NCBI RefSeq assembly: GCF_030864355.1
Contig: NC_083394.1
Span: 868,001-932,000 of the forward strand
Direction: 5' to 3'
Source of the DNA: Cutaneotrichosporon cavernicola
Taxonomy: Eukaryota; Basidiomycota; Tremellomycetes; Trichosporonales; Trichosporonaceae
DNA length: 64,000 nucleotides
A model generated the notes under the pieces. The model was given only the letters and a program-made list of their open reading frames with translations. It was not told the DNA's origin and did not search any database. The position numbers and the translations under genes were made by a program. Below, piece by piece: positions 46,662 to 56,629 of this stretch. Each line of letters begins with the position of its first letter. Position 1 is the first letter of the stretch.

Positions 46662-47539
46662 ATGTCCCTCTCTGCGGCGCGCGCCTCTCTCCGGCACGCC
46701 GGGCCATCTGTGCGCGCACTGAGCTCGACTGCGCGCGTCGAGGCCACCAAGAAATCTGTCAAGGGCAAGGGCAAGCCCAAGGCTAAGGCGGCTCCCAAGG
46801 TCGTTGCGGCCAAGGTTGACGAGTCGCTTCCGCTCGACGAGGCGATCCGCGTGCTGCGCGCACTCGAGATCTCGTCTCCACACTCGGCTTTCCAAATGGA
46901 GGTGATGACCAAGCACAACAAGCCGAACGCCCCACCGCTGCGTGGCCGCATCTCGCTGCCCCACGACCCCAGGCGTGTGGCCGACACCATTGTCGTGTTC
47001 GCCGAGGCTGACTCTCCGGCAGCCAACGCTGCGCGCGAGGCCGGCGCCCACATCATCGGTGGACAGGACTTGTTCCCCAAGATCCTCAGCGGCGAAATTG
47101 TACCAACAAAGTGTCTCGCGACCTCAGGTATGATGCCGCTCGTCAGCGCCTCGCTCGCGCGCTTCCTCGGTCCCAAGGGATTGATGCCGAACTTCAAGCG
47201 TGGGACGGTTGGTGAGGGTGTGGAGCTGGGTCGCCTTGTCGAGGAGGCTGGTGGCTCGATTGAGTGGAAGGCCAACAAGCTTGGAACAGTGCGCACGCCT
47301 GTTGGCAGGATGACCTTCACGGCGGAGGACGTGACCCAGAACGTCCGCCTGTTCATGGACCACATCCGCGATCAGTCTGTCAAGCTGTCTAGCTCCGAAT
47401 CTGCCTTGACACGCGTCAACAAGGGTGAGTGCAGCTTTTGCTAGAGTAGGAACGATCACTGATAGTAGTCGGCAAGCTCACCCGGGTGTGCATCGAGACC
47501 ACTCACGGGCCGAGTATCGAGATCAAGGACATCCTCTAG
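46662..47539 (+). CDS. MRPL1: Mitochondrial large-subunit ribosomal protein uL1m
   Basis: Two exons, 46662-47424 and 47469-47539 (277 residues), joined by a 44-bp intron with a ctgatagtag acceptor. The first ~30 residues are rich in Arg/Ser/Ala without acids (LRHAGPSVRALSSTARVEAT), a typical matrix-targeting signal. The body matches ribosomal protein L1: LRGRISLPHDPRRVADTIVV, EAGAHIIGGQDLFPKILSGE, the L1 signature region around ASLARFLGPKGLMPNFKRGT, and SIEWKANKLGTVRTPVGRM. Lys-rich linker (KGKGKPKAKAAPK) after the signal. Upstream CCACGTGG suggests bHLH-type control shared with other genes here (inference). Confidence 0.94.
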
Positions 47540-47822
47540 ACTCGACAGGTGGTACACGCACATCTCAGCATCATGCATTAGGTTACAGGCAGCAAGTATT
47601 ACTAACAGTGAGCGGGAACAGAGTGGTCCCCCATGGTGAGCTGAGTGATGGCACACGAACCATTAAATATACATCATTGAGTCTACCACAACTACAAAAG
47701 ATTACACGACGCCCAACCTGGGTCACATTTTGGCGAGTCGCGAGGCTTCAGTCTCCCATCCGTTGGGCGGGCGTCTTAGTACCCCTCCTCATGTCCCTCA
47801 CCCTCTGATTCGTTGCTCCTAT

Positions 47823-48818
47823 TCACGCCTGCATGCAGGAGCTTGGCCACGAGGTCTCCTTCGCCTCGATGGCTTGCTGCTGAGCGTCGAGGTCGCGCTG
47901 GGTGTCGAGCTTGTTCTTGTGTGAGAGGATTGCAACCACGCTCGCCTGCAGAGCAAGTTCGCGCGCGTCGATAGCAAGTTGGAGTGTGCTGAGGTCCGCC
48001 TTCTGCTCGTTGAGGCTCGCCTCACGCCCGTCAAGTTCGGCGTCGCGGGTGTCGAGCGCCTCCTTGTCCTTGATGAGGGCTGCCTCCTGTTCTTTGAGGA
48101 GCTCCTCGCGTCGGTTGAGGTCCCCCTTCTGTTCGTTGAGGGCCTCCTCGCGGCCGTCGACGTCCGCGGTGCGTTTGTTGAGGGCCACCTCGCGCCAGTC
48201 GGCGGCCACCGTGCGTTCATTGAAGCTCACCTCGCGCGTGTCGAGATGTACCTTGCGTTTGTTGTGATCCACCTTCCCCGCGTCCAGCTGCGCGCGGTCC
48301 TCGGCAAGAGCGGCCTCCTTACGATCGAGGACCTCCTCTCGCTGCTTCAGGCTGGCCTCTTTCTTTATGAGGACAGCCTGGAGCATCTCCAGGCGGGTAT
48401 CCTTGTCCTTCAGGATGGACTCCATCCTGCCGAGGTCGCCCTCCCTCTGGTCCAAGACGGCCTCCATCCTCTCCCGGTGCTCCTCCTTCTTCTTCAGATT
48501 GTCACCAATCTGCCGCAGGATGGCCTCGCGCTGGTCCAAGTCCACCCGAGTGTGTTTGACATTTCTGACTTGCTCCAATACGGCCGGGCGACCATCTCTC
48601 CCGTCCTCGCGGCCGAGGGTGTACTTCTTCTTGAGGCAGTTGCCTCCACAGTTGGGGTCACGGTGAGGTTGGCCACACCCGTTCTTGTCGAGACGGACAT
48701 CTCGTGCCTTGGCCTTGTGTCGCTTGATGTTAAGGGGGAGAGTTTGCAGAGGTGGGTCCTGGCGAGGAAGGGTGTTGGGACGGCTTAGGCTGAGGGTACT
48801 TGTGGGGTGTGGTTGCAT
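47823..48818 (-). CDS. Orphan A: protein with ~30 continuous coiled-coil heptads
   Basis: I do not recognise this gene. A single coding exon of 331 residues starts at the first real ATG (48818); the frame runs further upstream only from a GTG. A probable leader intron, 48820-48852 (33 bp), ends 1 nt before that ATG. After a Pro-rich head and a small Cys/Gly segment (GCGQPHRDPNCGGNC), residues from about 95 to 325 follow a strict heptad, nearly always Leu at position one (LDQREAI, LKQREEV, LDRKEAA, LNEQKGD, LDGREAS, LNEQKAD), with no obvious stutter. This predicts a long rod-like parallel coiled coil. No motor, kinase or membrane segment is seen. First of four minus-strand orphans. Confidence 0.72.
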   Translation of the reverse strand: MQPHPTSTLSLSRPNTLPRQDPPLQTLPLNIKRHKAKARDVRLDKNGCGQPHRDPNCGGNCLKKKYTLGREDGRDGRPAVLEQVRNVKHTRVDLDQREAILRQIGDNLKKKEEHRERMEAVLDQREGDLGRMESILKDKDTRLEMLQAVLIKKEASLKQREEVLDRKEAALAEDRAQLDAGKVDHNKRKVHLDTREVSFNERTVAADWREVALNKRTADVDGREEALNEQKGDLNRREELLKEQEAALIKDKEALDTRDAELDGREASLNEQKADLSTLQLAIDARELALQASVVAILSHKNKLDTQRDLDAQQQAIEAKETSWPSSCMQA

Positions 48819-48848
48819 GCTACTGTCAACTGGGCTGCGAAGTGCCAC

Positions 48849-49499
48849 TCACTTGGGCAGAGGGGTTGTTGTGAGGAAGTCTGATAGTGAGGTAGCGGCT
48901 TAGGGCCCAGCCTATATCGCACCATTTGTGATTGTCGTTGACGAGGGCAGACATGTGGTGCGAGAAGGTGAAAGGAATTGGATCAAGTGATGGCTGTTGA
49001 TACCTAGTCGCAGTGGTTCTGAGACAGGGGGTACGGGCCGAAAATCGAGCAATTCCAATCAAAGGAGTATCGGTAAGTCATGGATCATAGAGCGAGCCGA
49101 AGCGATTTAATTGTAGCCGCTTGCACACACCTCGTCACCCCTCGGGCCAGCACTTGGAGGGGTCGGGATTCCAGACGTTACGGAAGTGGGGCAAGGGCAA
49201 GGGCTAGGAGGAGTGATGGAACACAGAGTGATGGAATGCAGGAGAAGAGCAGAGGCGGAAATTACCATTCAGGCGGTGAGGCGAGTGAGGTGCGCCACAA
49301 ACTAGCGATCAAATTGCGGGAGCGGGGCCGAGTAGATACCTTATCCAAGCAATGGGGACATGGCGATAGAGCAATCCGTTTCTAATGCCGATTGACTGGT
49401 AGAAGAAGCACGTGCGCCAACACAAGCGAGGAATGAGTGGTGGCTAGCCATTACGCATCGCTCCCGTCTGTATGTACACTAAAAATTTGAACTACGTAA
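48849..49499. other. Intergenic
   Basis: Promoter side of orphan A and 3' side of orphan B. It contains a CACGTG at 49409-49414 and the leader intron of orphan A at its start. No supported gene. Confidence 0.4.
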
Positions 49500-49925
49500 C
49501 TAGACGCCGCCGACGGTAGACGCACCGTCCGAGATATCGTAACCCTGCACCTCATCGACAATGTCGTCGAAGCAAGCGGCGAGGCGGGCAAGAGTCCGAC
49601 GACTACGGTTTAGTGTCTCCAGTGTGGTGGCCTCAAGCTTGTCCAGGCTGCCACTAAGCACCTCGAGGAACGCAGGGAAGGCCCAAACTTGATGACGGCG
49701 GGCGATCCTGAGGATCATGACGGACGGGATTGACCTCTTCTCCGTGGCGATGGCGACCAGAAGGATCTCAAGGTGGGTGGTGACGCCTACGACCTCGTCG
49801 TAAACCGCCTCGGGGGACAGACCTTGGTCCCTTAGGATCTCGGTGTAAATGGTGCAGCAGTGGTTAAAGCGGTCCGTGAGGATGGCGCAGTTCTTTATCC
49901 CGACCTCGTAGAGGTGATGGCTCAT
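49500..49925 (-). CDS. Orphan B: small helical hypothetical protein
   Basis: Unrecognised, 141 residues, single coding exon starting MSHHLYEVGIKNCAIL. It appears all-helical (FNHCCTIYTEILRDQGLSP, THLEILLVAIATEKRSI, AFLEVLSGSLDKLEATTLE) with no signal peptide or membrane segment. The sequence before the ATG (ctcaccccag, then one base) resembles an acceptor; a 31-bp leader intron with a weak gtcctt donor would fit, but this is uncertain. Codon composition is compatible with coding. Confidence 0.62.
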   Translation of the reverse strand: MSHHLYEVGIKNCAILTDRFNHCCTIYTEILRDQGLSPEAVYDEVVGVTTHLEILLVAIATEKRSIPSVMILRIARRHQVWAFPAFLEVLSGSLDKLEATTLETLNRSRRTLARLAACFDDIVDEVQGYDISDGASTVGGV

Positions 49926-51252
49926 GCTGGGGTGAGTGTCGAGTGGATGTGAAGGACTCGTTTTGCGGTTGGAGGGAGGGGATGTGAGCGTGGCAATCGA
50001 GGGGTCGGGGTAGTTATCTGCCTGCTGTCACTCTAATAACGGTCAGTGAAGGGGCGACATCTCGTGAAAAAAAATTGGAGGGGGAGAGCAATATAGGTGC
50101 AACGTGTGACGAGGGCTGAAGGAGGCAAGGCGGAAGTGACATGTGGAGGTGTGTTCCGAGTTGTGCTGAAGTGTGCTGAGTGCAGGAGTCCCAAATGCGA
50201 GGATGGTCCAGCTCCTCGCCACTCTGCAGAGACTTCCCCAAGCTCATGCTTCCAAATGAGGACCAGCAATATTATCACCTAGAGGGATTGACGCCATGAG
50301 GTGCCAAATATATCAGCCAAGGTACATACGAAAACTACGGAAATCAGAAATACTCGAATCATCGTGGATCCCGTCGGTCTGTGACGTACGGCGGGCGGAA
50401 AGCCATCCGTTCCAGCCCTTTCTCCAGTGTAGCTTGCAGAACGGTTGTCCACACTGCTGTCAGCTCTGCTGGAGGGCTGATCACCTAGGTAACATGAGAG
50501 GTAGGGTGTGATGGGTTAGGATGGACGTACTTATGATTCAAGAGCAGCTGGAGTTATGCGGCCGGGCTTACCTAGAAGGGAAGCTGGTGCGAGACATGGC
50601 GAGGTTGCGAGGAAAGCTGATAGAGTTGCGGCTTGGGACAGGCGACAGGGGAGAGCAACGGGGTCGAAACCGGAAGGAACGGGTCAAGCGGACGAAGGTC
50701 GGACTAGTCATGGATGCGAGGACGGACCAAGTGAGAAGTTCGAATGTACACCTCTGTTCTCCGCCGACCGGCGCTTGAACGTTACGCACTGATATACGGT
50801 GGCTGCTGCATTTATGTCCGACGCCAGAACATATTGTTGCCGTGCAAGTAGCAGCAGATTGACGTATGTATCGGGGTTCTGGGTTGCAAGACTTGAAGGG
50901 AGGTGCAAGCCCCAAGCGTGACCGCGAAGGGAGGATCGTTCTAATTAAGACCGTATTTGTGTTGCGTGTGGTTGGCGACTGGAACGTCGAATCGACTGCA
51001 TTGGGGGAGAGAAGAGGCTCGTCTCTTCGCCGTTTTCAGATTGAAGAGAGAGGGCGTCCACGACAAGCACTCAGCAGGAGAGGCCCAGTGCTGCAGCGCA
51101 CGAACGAAAAGTGCCACATGGGCCCTGGTGCAACCACGGAACCGACTATCTTCCAACAATGAACCAAGCGGCGAGAGCCAAGACGATAAATCCATCAACT
51201 ATCGCTGTATGGAAGGACTAATCAACACAATCTATATTCAATACGAAAGCTC
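49926..51252. other. 1.3-kb gap in orphan block
   Basis: Small open frames at 50521-50778 (+) and 50568-50915 (-) overlap each other on opposite strands and have mixed codon use; I do not support either. No RNA gene recognised. Confidence 0.4.
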
Positions 51253-51714
51253 TTACTCCTCCACCACCTCCGTCGTGGCCTCAGGAGGCACAGCACCGTC
51301 GACCTCCATCGCCTGGGTGGTCACCTCGCCGGTCACCTGGGCGGTCACCTCGCCACCCTCCTCACCACCGCTGCCTTGGTCCGTCTGGCCCTCTACCTTG
51401 CTCGCCTCAAGCTCTTCGTCCTTGCTTCCCACCACCTCCTCCTCAAGGTCGACCAGGCTCGCAAACCTCTCATTGACCTTAATCCACTGGTCGATCAACT
51501 GCGAGTGGCGGAGAACGGCCGCGCGCGCATATTCCAGGCGAGGTCGAAACACCTTGACACGTGCACGGAGCATCGCAGCCTCGTCGGGAGAGAGACTACC
51601 ACCCTCCTTAATGTAGTCAAAGATGTACGAGTCGTCCTCGAGAGTCTGGCGGGCGTTGTCGAAGGCACGGTCGAGGCATTCGCCGCTGCAAGGAGGGGTG
51701 GCAGGGGAGGCCAT
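51253..51714 (-). CDS. Orphan C: acidic hypothetical protein
   Basis: Unrecognised, 153 residues, starting MASPATPPCSGECLDRAF. A helical middle (AMLRARVKVFRPRLEYARAA, LIDQWIKVNERFASLVDLEE) is followed by a strongly acidic tail built from VT/GEVT repeats (GGEVTAQVTGEVTTQAMEVD), encoded by ggtcacctcgcc-like DNA repeats on the plus strand. The longer frame upstream has no ATG. A leader intron 51717-51747 (31 bp, gtgagt donor, ctgactccag acceptor) ends 2 nt before the start codon. No known domain. Confidence 0.65.
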   Translation of the reverse strand: MASPATPPCSGECLDRAFDNARQTLEDDSYIFDYIKEGGSLSPDEAAMLRARVKVFRPRLEYARAAVLRHSQLIDQWIKVNERFASLVDLEEEVVGSKDEELEASKVEGQTDQGSGGEEGGEVTAQVTGEVTTQAMEVDGAVPPEATTEVVEE

Positions 51715-52374
51715 GTCTGGAGTCAGCCCTGGAGTATGGAAACTCACTAGAAGGTTGGATACTTGGGTGGGTGCTGGGTGAAGAGGCGAACAGAGGCGCT
51801 GGAATATATGCTGCTCAACGCCTTGATGATTGGAAGGAGTGGTGCCAGTGGGATGGGAGCAGTCGCGATCGAAGGGGGTTGGGGATGATGGTGGCTGAAA
51901 CTGGCTGCTGGAACGCGCTGCCAAGGTTCACTTTAACAATAGTGGAACATGTTTCCATGGCGCACTCTGATGGAAGGAGGGTGACTAGAAACGTTTGCCC
52001 CCATGGTGCCCTGCCTCGGAACTTGGGGTAGGGCTGCCCATTGAGAGTGATGAAAGGAGTGCAGACAGCGTTAACGCCATCGCCGGAGCGCAATTCTGTC
52101 AGATAGGGTGCAACGTTATTGGCAAGCCCTACGCGATCATGTTCATGGACCAGCATGGCGCGCAAGCCCAATGGCCTATTGGGGCGCCAAGGCAGGCCGC
52201 CCGCCCCCGCCCCGCCCCCTTCGCCCGTCAGAAGATGGCTACCTCTCCAAGGTGTGTGCTCGTGCAAACCAGTGTCAGCTGGGCTGATGGTCCAGTCCAA
52301 CAAGCTCGCACGATCCTCATTCCTATCCCCATCATATCTGCAACATAATGGATCATTCTACTACGGTACGGAAT
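51715..52374. other. Intergenic
   Basis: Leader and promoter of orphan C and 3' side of orphan D. A GC-rich cgcccgcccccgccccgcccc stretch (about 52200-52220) is the only notable feature. Confidence 0.4.
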
Positions 52375-52884
52375 CTACTGCTCCTCAGCCGCGCGGCCCG
52401 CCGAGCGGGCGTGCTCCAGCGACGTGTCGACGTCCAGGTCCTCGACCTTGGCGTCAAGAGAAACGTAGTCGTTCGACGCAGCCGCGTCGATGTATATCTT
52501 CGACGACGACTGTACGCTGACATCGCCGTCGTATCCCTCATCCTCATCAATCTTGAGCGGCATCACACGCTTGGTCTTGCCGATGACCTTGTCCTGCTTG
52601 CTCACGGGACGCTTAAGGCTGCTGGAAGTGACCTCGAATGCAGCGACGGCGTTGCTATGTGCGGCAGACTTGTGCCCGAGGATAGCGAGGGCGTCGCTCG
52701 TCTCCACGGACTTGCGCTCGACGACCTTCTCCACACGACGCTCGAGGTCGCGGAGGCGATCTCGTTGGCTGGGGTCGATGTTCTTGTTGGTGCGCGGGAG
52801 CTCGAGGTTAGCAGAGGGCCTGGCGATGAGAGGTTCGAGGCCGCGGATGGGCTTGGGGATAACCTTGTTGGTCTTGGTCTTCAT
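52375..52884 (-). CDS. Orphan D: hypothetical protein
   Basis: Unrecognised, 169 residues, single coding exon starting MKTKTNKVIPKPIRGLEPL. A short amphipathic helix (DRLRDLERRVEKVVERKSVE) is followed by a basic patch (LKRPVSKQDKVIGKTKRV) and an acidic C-terminal part (DEDEGYDGDVSVQ, LDAKVEDLDVDTSLEHA). A leader intron 52888-52918 (31 bp, gttagt donor, ctgacagtag acceptor) ends 3 nt before the ATG, like orphans A and C. No signal peptide or membrane segment. Confidence 0.65.
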   Translation of the reverse strand: MKTKTNKVIPKPIRGLEPLIARPSANLELPRTNKNIDPSQRDRLRDLERRVEKVVERKSVETSDALAILGHKSAAHSNAVAAFEVTSSSLKRPVSKQDKVIGKTKRVMPLKIDEDEGYDGDVSVQSSSKIYIDAAASNDYVSLDAKVEDLDVDTSLEHARSAGRAAEEQ

Positions 52885-53259
52885 TGTCTACTGTCAGCTG
52901 AACCAGACGTATACTAACTTGACAGTCTGGATGGAAAGTTTGTTTGGTTGAAGACAGCCATCGAGGAGGGTCTTAACTGCCAGTTTCTCAACCGTGATGG
53001 GTGCGCCGCACAGGTGCGAGGGTGACAGAACTGCCATGAATGGGGCGAGTCCGAGGGCAGCGTGTGCTCATATGCGGCACTGGTTTCCGCTCCGGCGGTC
53101 AGCTTGTAGGTGAGAGGTCAGTAGCGCCGCACCTCCCGTGGCCCGCATCCTTTCACCCAGCTCCACTCTACATTAGGCGGTGTCAGCGGTTAGTCTTGGA
53201 ACGTCCCCCTCGCCCGCACAATGTCACCCACCGCCGAAGCACTCTATGCAACTCTAAAT
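52885..53259. other. Intergenic
   Basis: Leader of orphan D (with its 31-bp intron) and the 3' side of the J-protein gene. Nothing else seen. Confidence 0.4.
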
Positions 53260-54381
53260 CTACTTCTTCATCCCCATCTTGCGCCGGCGTGCGCCGGCCG
53301 CCTTGCCGCCCACCTTCTTGCGGCGCGTCTCGGCACCACTCGCGCCGCTGGCACTGTCTTCCTCGCCCTCAGTGTTCTCGGCGGTCGAAGTGGCGGGCGA
53401 CTCCTTGTTGAGGCGCTGGGCGCGGAGCTCGGCTGCACGGCTCTTACGCGCGCCGGGAGTTGGTGTACCCTCCTGCACGTCGTAGCCCTCAACCTCGTCG
53501 ATCTCCTCCTCTTCAACCTCCACCTCCTCCTCCTCGCCGTCCTTGGTCTGCTTCTTCGAGAGCTTGGTCCACACACCACGAGTGAGCTGGGCGGGCCAGG
53601 TCTTCGAGAGCGACGGCTCAGGGGCGATCGAGGAGAGTGGCGTCGACGTGCCGTCCGCGTGCGGCTGGTGTCAGCTTACGCGGGTGTCAAAGAAACTCAC
53701 CAGGAGAACAGCATCGCCGTCGACGACTAGCTCCAGCGACTCGCCACCTGTGGCACCTTCCACCATCGGCACGCGCACCTTGCGGCGCCCCTTCGCACCG
53801 CTGGCAGCCTTGCGAGCAGCTGCAGTGAAGTAAGTCACACGGCGCGTGTCGCGCGCATGGTTCATCCGAAGCACAACATAGTGCAGGCCCGAGGTGAGGA
53901 GGGTGAGGAACACGAACACGAAGCCAAGTCCCGGGCGCCATCGCGAGTAGGCGTACCCGAAGCCTTTCCAGGTGGGCACACCGTTCTTGTAGTAGAACTG
54001 CGGTGAGCTACGGTAATGTGTCTGGGCTCACGTTGTAGCGCTCGCGCTTGGTGCTGTCGCGGAGGATCTGGGTAACGACGCCAAGTCTAGCGAAACGCTC
54101 CTGAATGTTGGCGACGCCGGGGTTCTTGTCCGGGTGCAACTCAAGCGAGCGCTTGCGGTACGCCTTTGAGATCTGAGTGTTGGTTGCGGACGACTCGACG
54201 CCGAGGAAGCTGTAGAAAGACGTGCCCTTGCCTGCGGTTAGCTGCCAGGGTTAAGGAAGGACTTACCCTCAGTCGCCTCAAGGGCGGCAACGAGGTCGAA
54301 GACCTCGTGATCGAGCGAGTCGAAGGCCAAGACTGTGAGTGCACATACAAGTGCTACCAGCGCGTAAAGTGATAAACGCAT
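53260..54381 (-). CDS. ER membrane DnaJ (Hsp40) co-chaperone
   Basis: Four exons, high to low: 54381-54267, 54231-54032, 53997-53701 and 53664-53260 (338 residues). A signal peptide (LSLYALVALVCALTVLAF) leads to a J domain with the HPD triad (KAYRKRSLELHPDKNPG) and the helix IV region (LGVVTQILRDSTKRERYN). One strong membrane segment follows (GLGFVFVFLTLLTSGLHYVV). The cytosolic tail has an acidic run of Glu residues and a Lys/Arg-rich end (KKVGGKAAGARRRKMGMKK). Order matches yeast Erj5/DNAJC1-type proteins that stimulate BiP. Topology, J domain luminal, is inferred from the signal peptide. Confidence 0.9.
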
Positions 54382-54718
54382 GGTGAAAGGAGTGTGAGTG
54401 AGTTTGAGTGAATGTGATTGAGAGGAAAAAGAGATCAAGCAACTCCTACGCGTTCCAGCGGTCCGTAATTGCCGCGACTTGAACCTGAACAGGCACCCCA
54501 TCAATCGGCATCGAATGCCACGTGGTACGGAGATTAAGTTACAGTCCGGATTGGATGGCTGGACCGGAAGGGGGGTTAATGATAGCGCGCCCTAATGAGC
54601 CCCTGCAACGCTCATCTTGCTTCTATCTCCAACAACTAGTCATCTACTCTGATATTCACAGGCTCTCTTCCCAATCCACCCGCTCAACGCTGTCTCGCTT
54701 GTCATTTATCTATAAACA
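54382..54718. promoter_or_regulatory. Divergent promoter, J-protein / SWIB gene
   Basis: The 337 bp shared by two divergent genes contain CCACGTGG at 54518-54525, about 137 bp from the J-protein ATG and 194 bp from the SWIB gene ATG. Confidence 0.5.
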
Positions 54719-55626
54719 ATGCCATCTGTGAGTTGGCAGCTTTATGAACCAACTCACGCAGTACGCCGAAGGTCTTGAGCCCCGCATTCGCAAGATCCTC
54801 AGCGACAGTGACTTGTCAACAATGTGCGTTTACTGCCGCTGGCCCCTCCATTTCCCAAGCTGATAGCAGCTCTGCCAGAGGCGTTCGCAAGCAACTAGTT
54901 ACTGCTGGAGAAGACGAGGATGCTGTAAAGGAGAACAGGGCTGACATTGATGAGATTGTAGGCACCTCCCCTCCACCTCAACTAACCGCAGATCGGAGCG
55001 ATCTATGAGGAGCTGTGTGAGGCTCAGGATGAGAAAGTTAAGACCCAGTCCGAGTCACCACCTGCATCATCGCAGCCGCTTGCCAGCGGGGCTAAGGCTG
55101 AGGACAATGACGCCGAGCTCGCCGCGCGTATGCAGGCCGAGTACGACGCTGCTGTTCGTGGTGGCCGGGGCGCACGGAGGAGTACAGCTCCCCAACCCAA
55201 GAAGAAGAAGACCACCAAGAAACGCAAGGTGGATTCGGATGACGATGAGCCGAAGAAGAAGCGTGCAGGCGGTGGAGGCGGCGCGTTCAACAAGCCCATG
55301 ATCTTGAGGTAGCTATTCTGATATCGAGAGCTAACACTAGTCATGAGCTCGCAGCGTTTACGGGTGAGGAGCAACTGTCGCGTCCGCAGACGGTCAAGGC
55401 GCTGTGGGCGCATATCAAGGCGAACGATCTGCAAGACCCGGCAGACAAGCGCTTCATCCTCTGTGACGCTCAAATGAAGTCGCTATTTAAGACTGATCGC
55501 CTACACATGTTCACGTAGGTTTAACCAAGGCCTATCGCTAACTGTGACAGAATGAACAAACTGCTCGGCAGTCATCTGTACAACCCCGACGACGTCGCCG
55601 GCAAGGCTGAGAAGGTAGAGGCGTAG
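54719..55626 (+). CDS. DEK-C / SWIB-domain protein (Uaf30/Tri1-like)
   Basis: Six exons: 54719-54727, 54762-54823, 54870-54957, 54992-55308, 55341-55514 and 55551-55626 (241 residues). The N-terminus is a DEK-C-like helical domain (LEPRIRKILSDSDLSTISAR, VRKQLVTAGE). A basic linker (KKKKTTKKRKV, then DDDEPKKKRA) looks like a nuclear localisation signal. The C-terminus is a SWIB/MDM2 fold: LSRPQTVKALWAHIKANDLQ, KRFILCDAQMKSLF, MNKLLGSHLYNPDDV. In yeast this combination occurs in the RNA polymerase I upstream activating factor subunit Uaf30 and in Tri1; which role applies is unknown. Exon 1 encodes three residues only. Confidence 0.9.
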
Positions 55627-55691
55627 ACTGTGTATATTATCTAGGAATCTGTATCTCTGTATGGATGGGAATAGTGCATATGCTAACGTGT

Positions 55692-56174
55692 CTACTTCTT
55701 GCCGCCCTTCTTGGCAGCGTTCTTCTGCGCTGGTGCCTTCTCGGAAAGAGCGCCCTCGGACATCCACTGGAGGTCGGCGCTGCCGAAAGCGCTCTTCTGC
55801 GCATCCTTCTGCCCGGCTCCCTCGAAGCGGCGACGGAACCGTCCCACGCGTCCCTCCTCCACACCATCGCCGAGACCGCGGCGCTCCGTGCTCGGCGACC
55901 ACAGCGGGTTGTTGGTGACATCACGGGTCATGCGCAGGATTGCGGGCGTCGGCGCGGTCGAGTAGGACGTGAACGTGCTCCCGTCGGAGAGGACGACCTT
56001 CTGCGGGAACAGCGCGGGAAGGGGGTTGGGCAGCGACATCTTGGGCTTGAGGTGGTTCTTGCTTGGCCACGGTGTTGCCGGGCGCTGATACGACGCCGCG
56101 CGCGAGGAGGAGGCCGAGCCGACCGCGCTGCGCAACCCGCGCGAGAGGGGAGTAGTTGGGCGAGCGAGGGACAT
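55692..56174 (-). CDS. Mitochondrial large-subunit ribosomal protein bL31m
   Basis: Single exon, 160 residues, starting MSLARPTTPLSRGLRSAVGS, an Arg/Ser-rich presequence. The bL31-like core reads QKVVLSDGSTFTSYSTAPTP then TRDVTNNPLWSPS, the signature of the fungal mitochondrial L31 family (yeast Mrpl36). The C-terminus is basic (KNAAKKGGKK). The stop is 65 bp from that of the convergent SWIB gene. The promoter, shared with THG1, holds CCACGTGG at 56373-56380. Confidence 0.9.
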   Translation of the reverse strand: MSLARPTTPLSRGLRSAVGSASSSRAASYQRPATPWPSKNHLKPKMSLPNPLPALFPQKVVLSDGSTFTSYSTAPTPAILRMTRDVTNNPLWSPSTERRGLGDGVEEGRVGRFRRRFEGAGQKDAQKSAFGSADLQWMSEGALSEKAPAQKNAAKKGGKK

Positions 56175-56629
56175 TGCAAGTGGAGGAAGAGGTGGTGACA
56201 AAGGAGAGGGAATGTATCCGCGTCAAAAATCCGGGGTCGTCGGTCGTCTACTCGGTTGTGGTGCGTGCGCGGCGCGTGTTGTTGGGCGATGGATATTGTC
56301 GAGTGCTCGGCGCTGACATTTTCCTGCAGCTCGGAGGAACGAAGATGTCCGAATGCACCGTGGGAAACTATACCACGTGGTCGGAAGTGGAGGCTGTCAA
56401 GCAGAGTTGTATTTTGAACCCCATGTTCAGCATCTCGGTCATTGACTCCTCTTGCATGCTCACAACGACATTGACGCGCATATTGAACCCCTCGCGAATA
56501 CTAGCGCTAGGGCCTGCATCAACCTGTAACCCACGAGCTCTCGCCCTCGAGGTCTCTCCTCCGCGTCTGGCGCATCGCCGTCCTCCACTCTACTCCCTTT
56601 CCCGATCACTCGCCACCACCCCGTCCAAG
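56175..56629. promoter_or_regulatory. Divergent promoter, bL31m / THG1
   Basis: A 10-bp palindrome ACCACGTGGT is at 56372-56381, about 200 bp from the bL31m ATG and 250 bp from the THG1 ATG. The THG1 side is CT-rich from about 56540. Confidence 0.5.

Noticed and set aside
46268..47365. Long minus-strand open frame (365 codons)
   Set aside because: It lies antisense to the well-supported uL1m gene and reads as Arg/Ser-rich shadow protein caused by GC-rich codon bias.
47979..48788. Plus-strand open frame of 269 codons
   Set aside because: Antisense to orphan A; its repetitiveness mirrors the heptad-encoding DNA.
50521..50915. Overlapping small open frames on both strands
   Set aside because: Neither strand shows the codon bias or splice signals of the neighbours, and they exclude each other.
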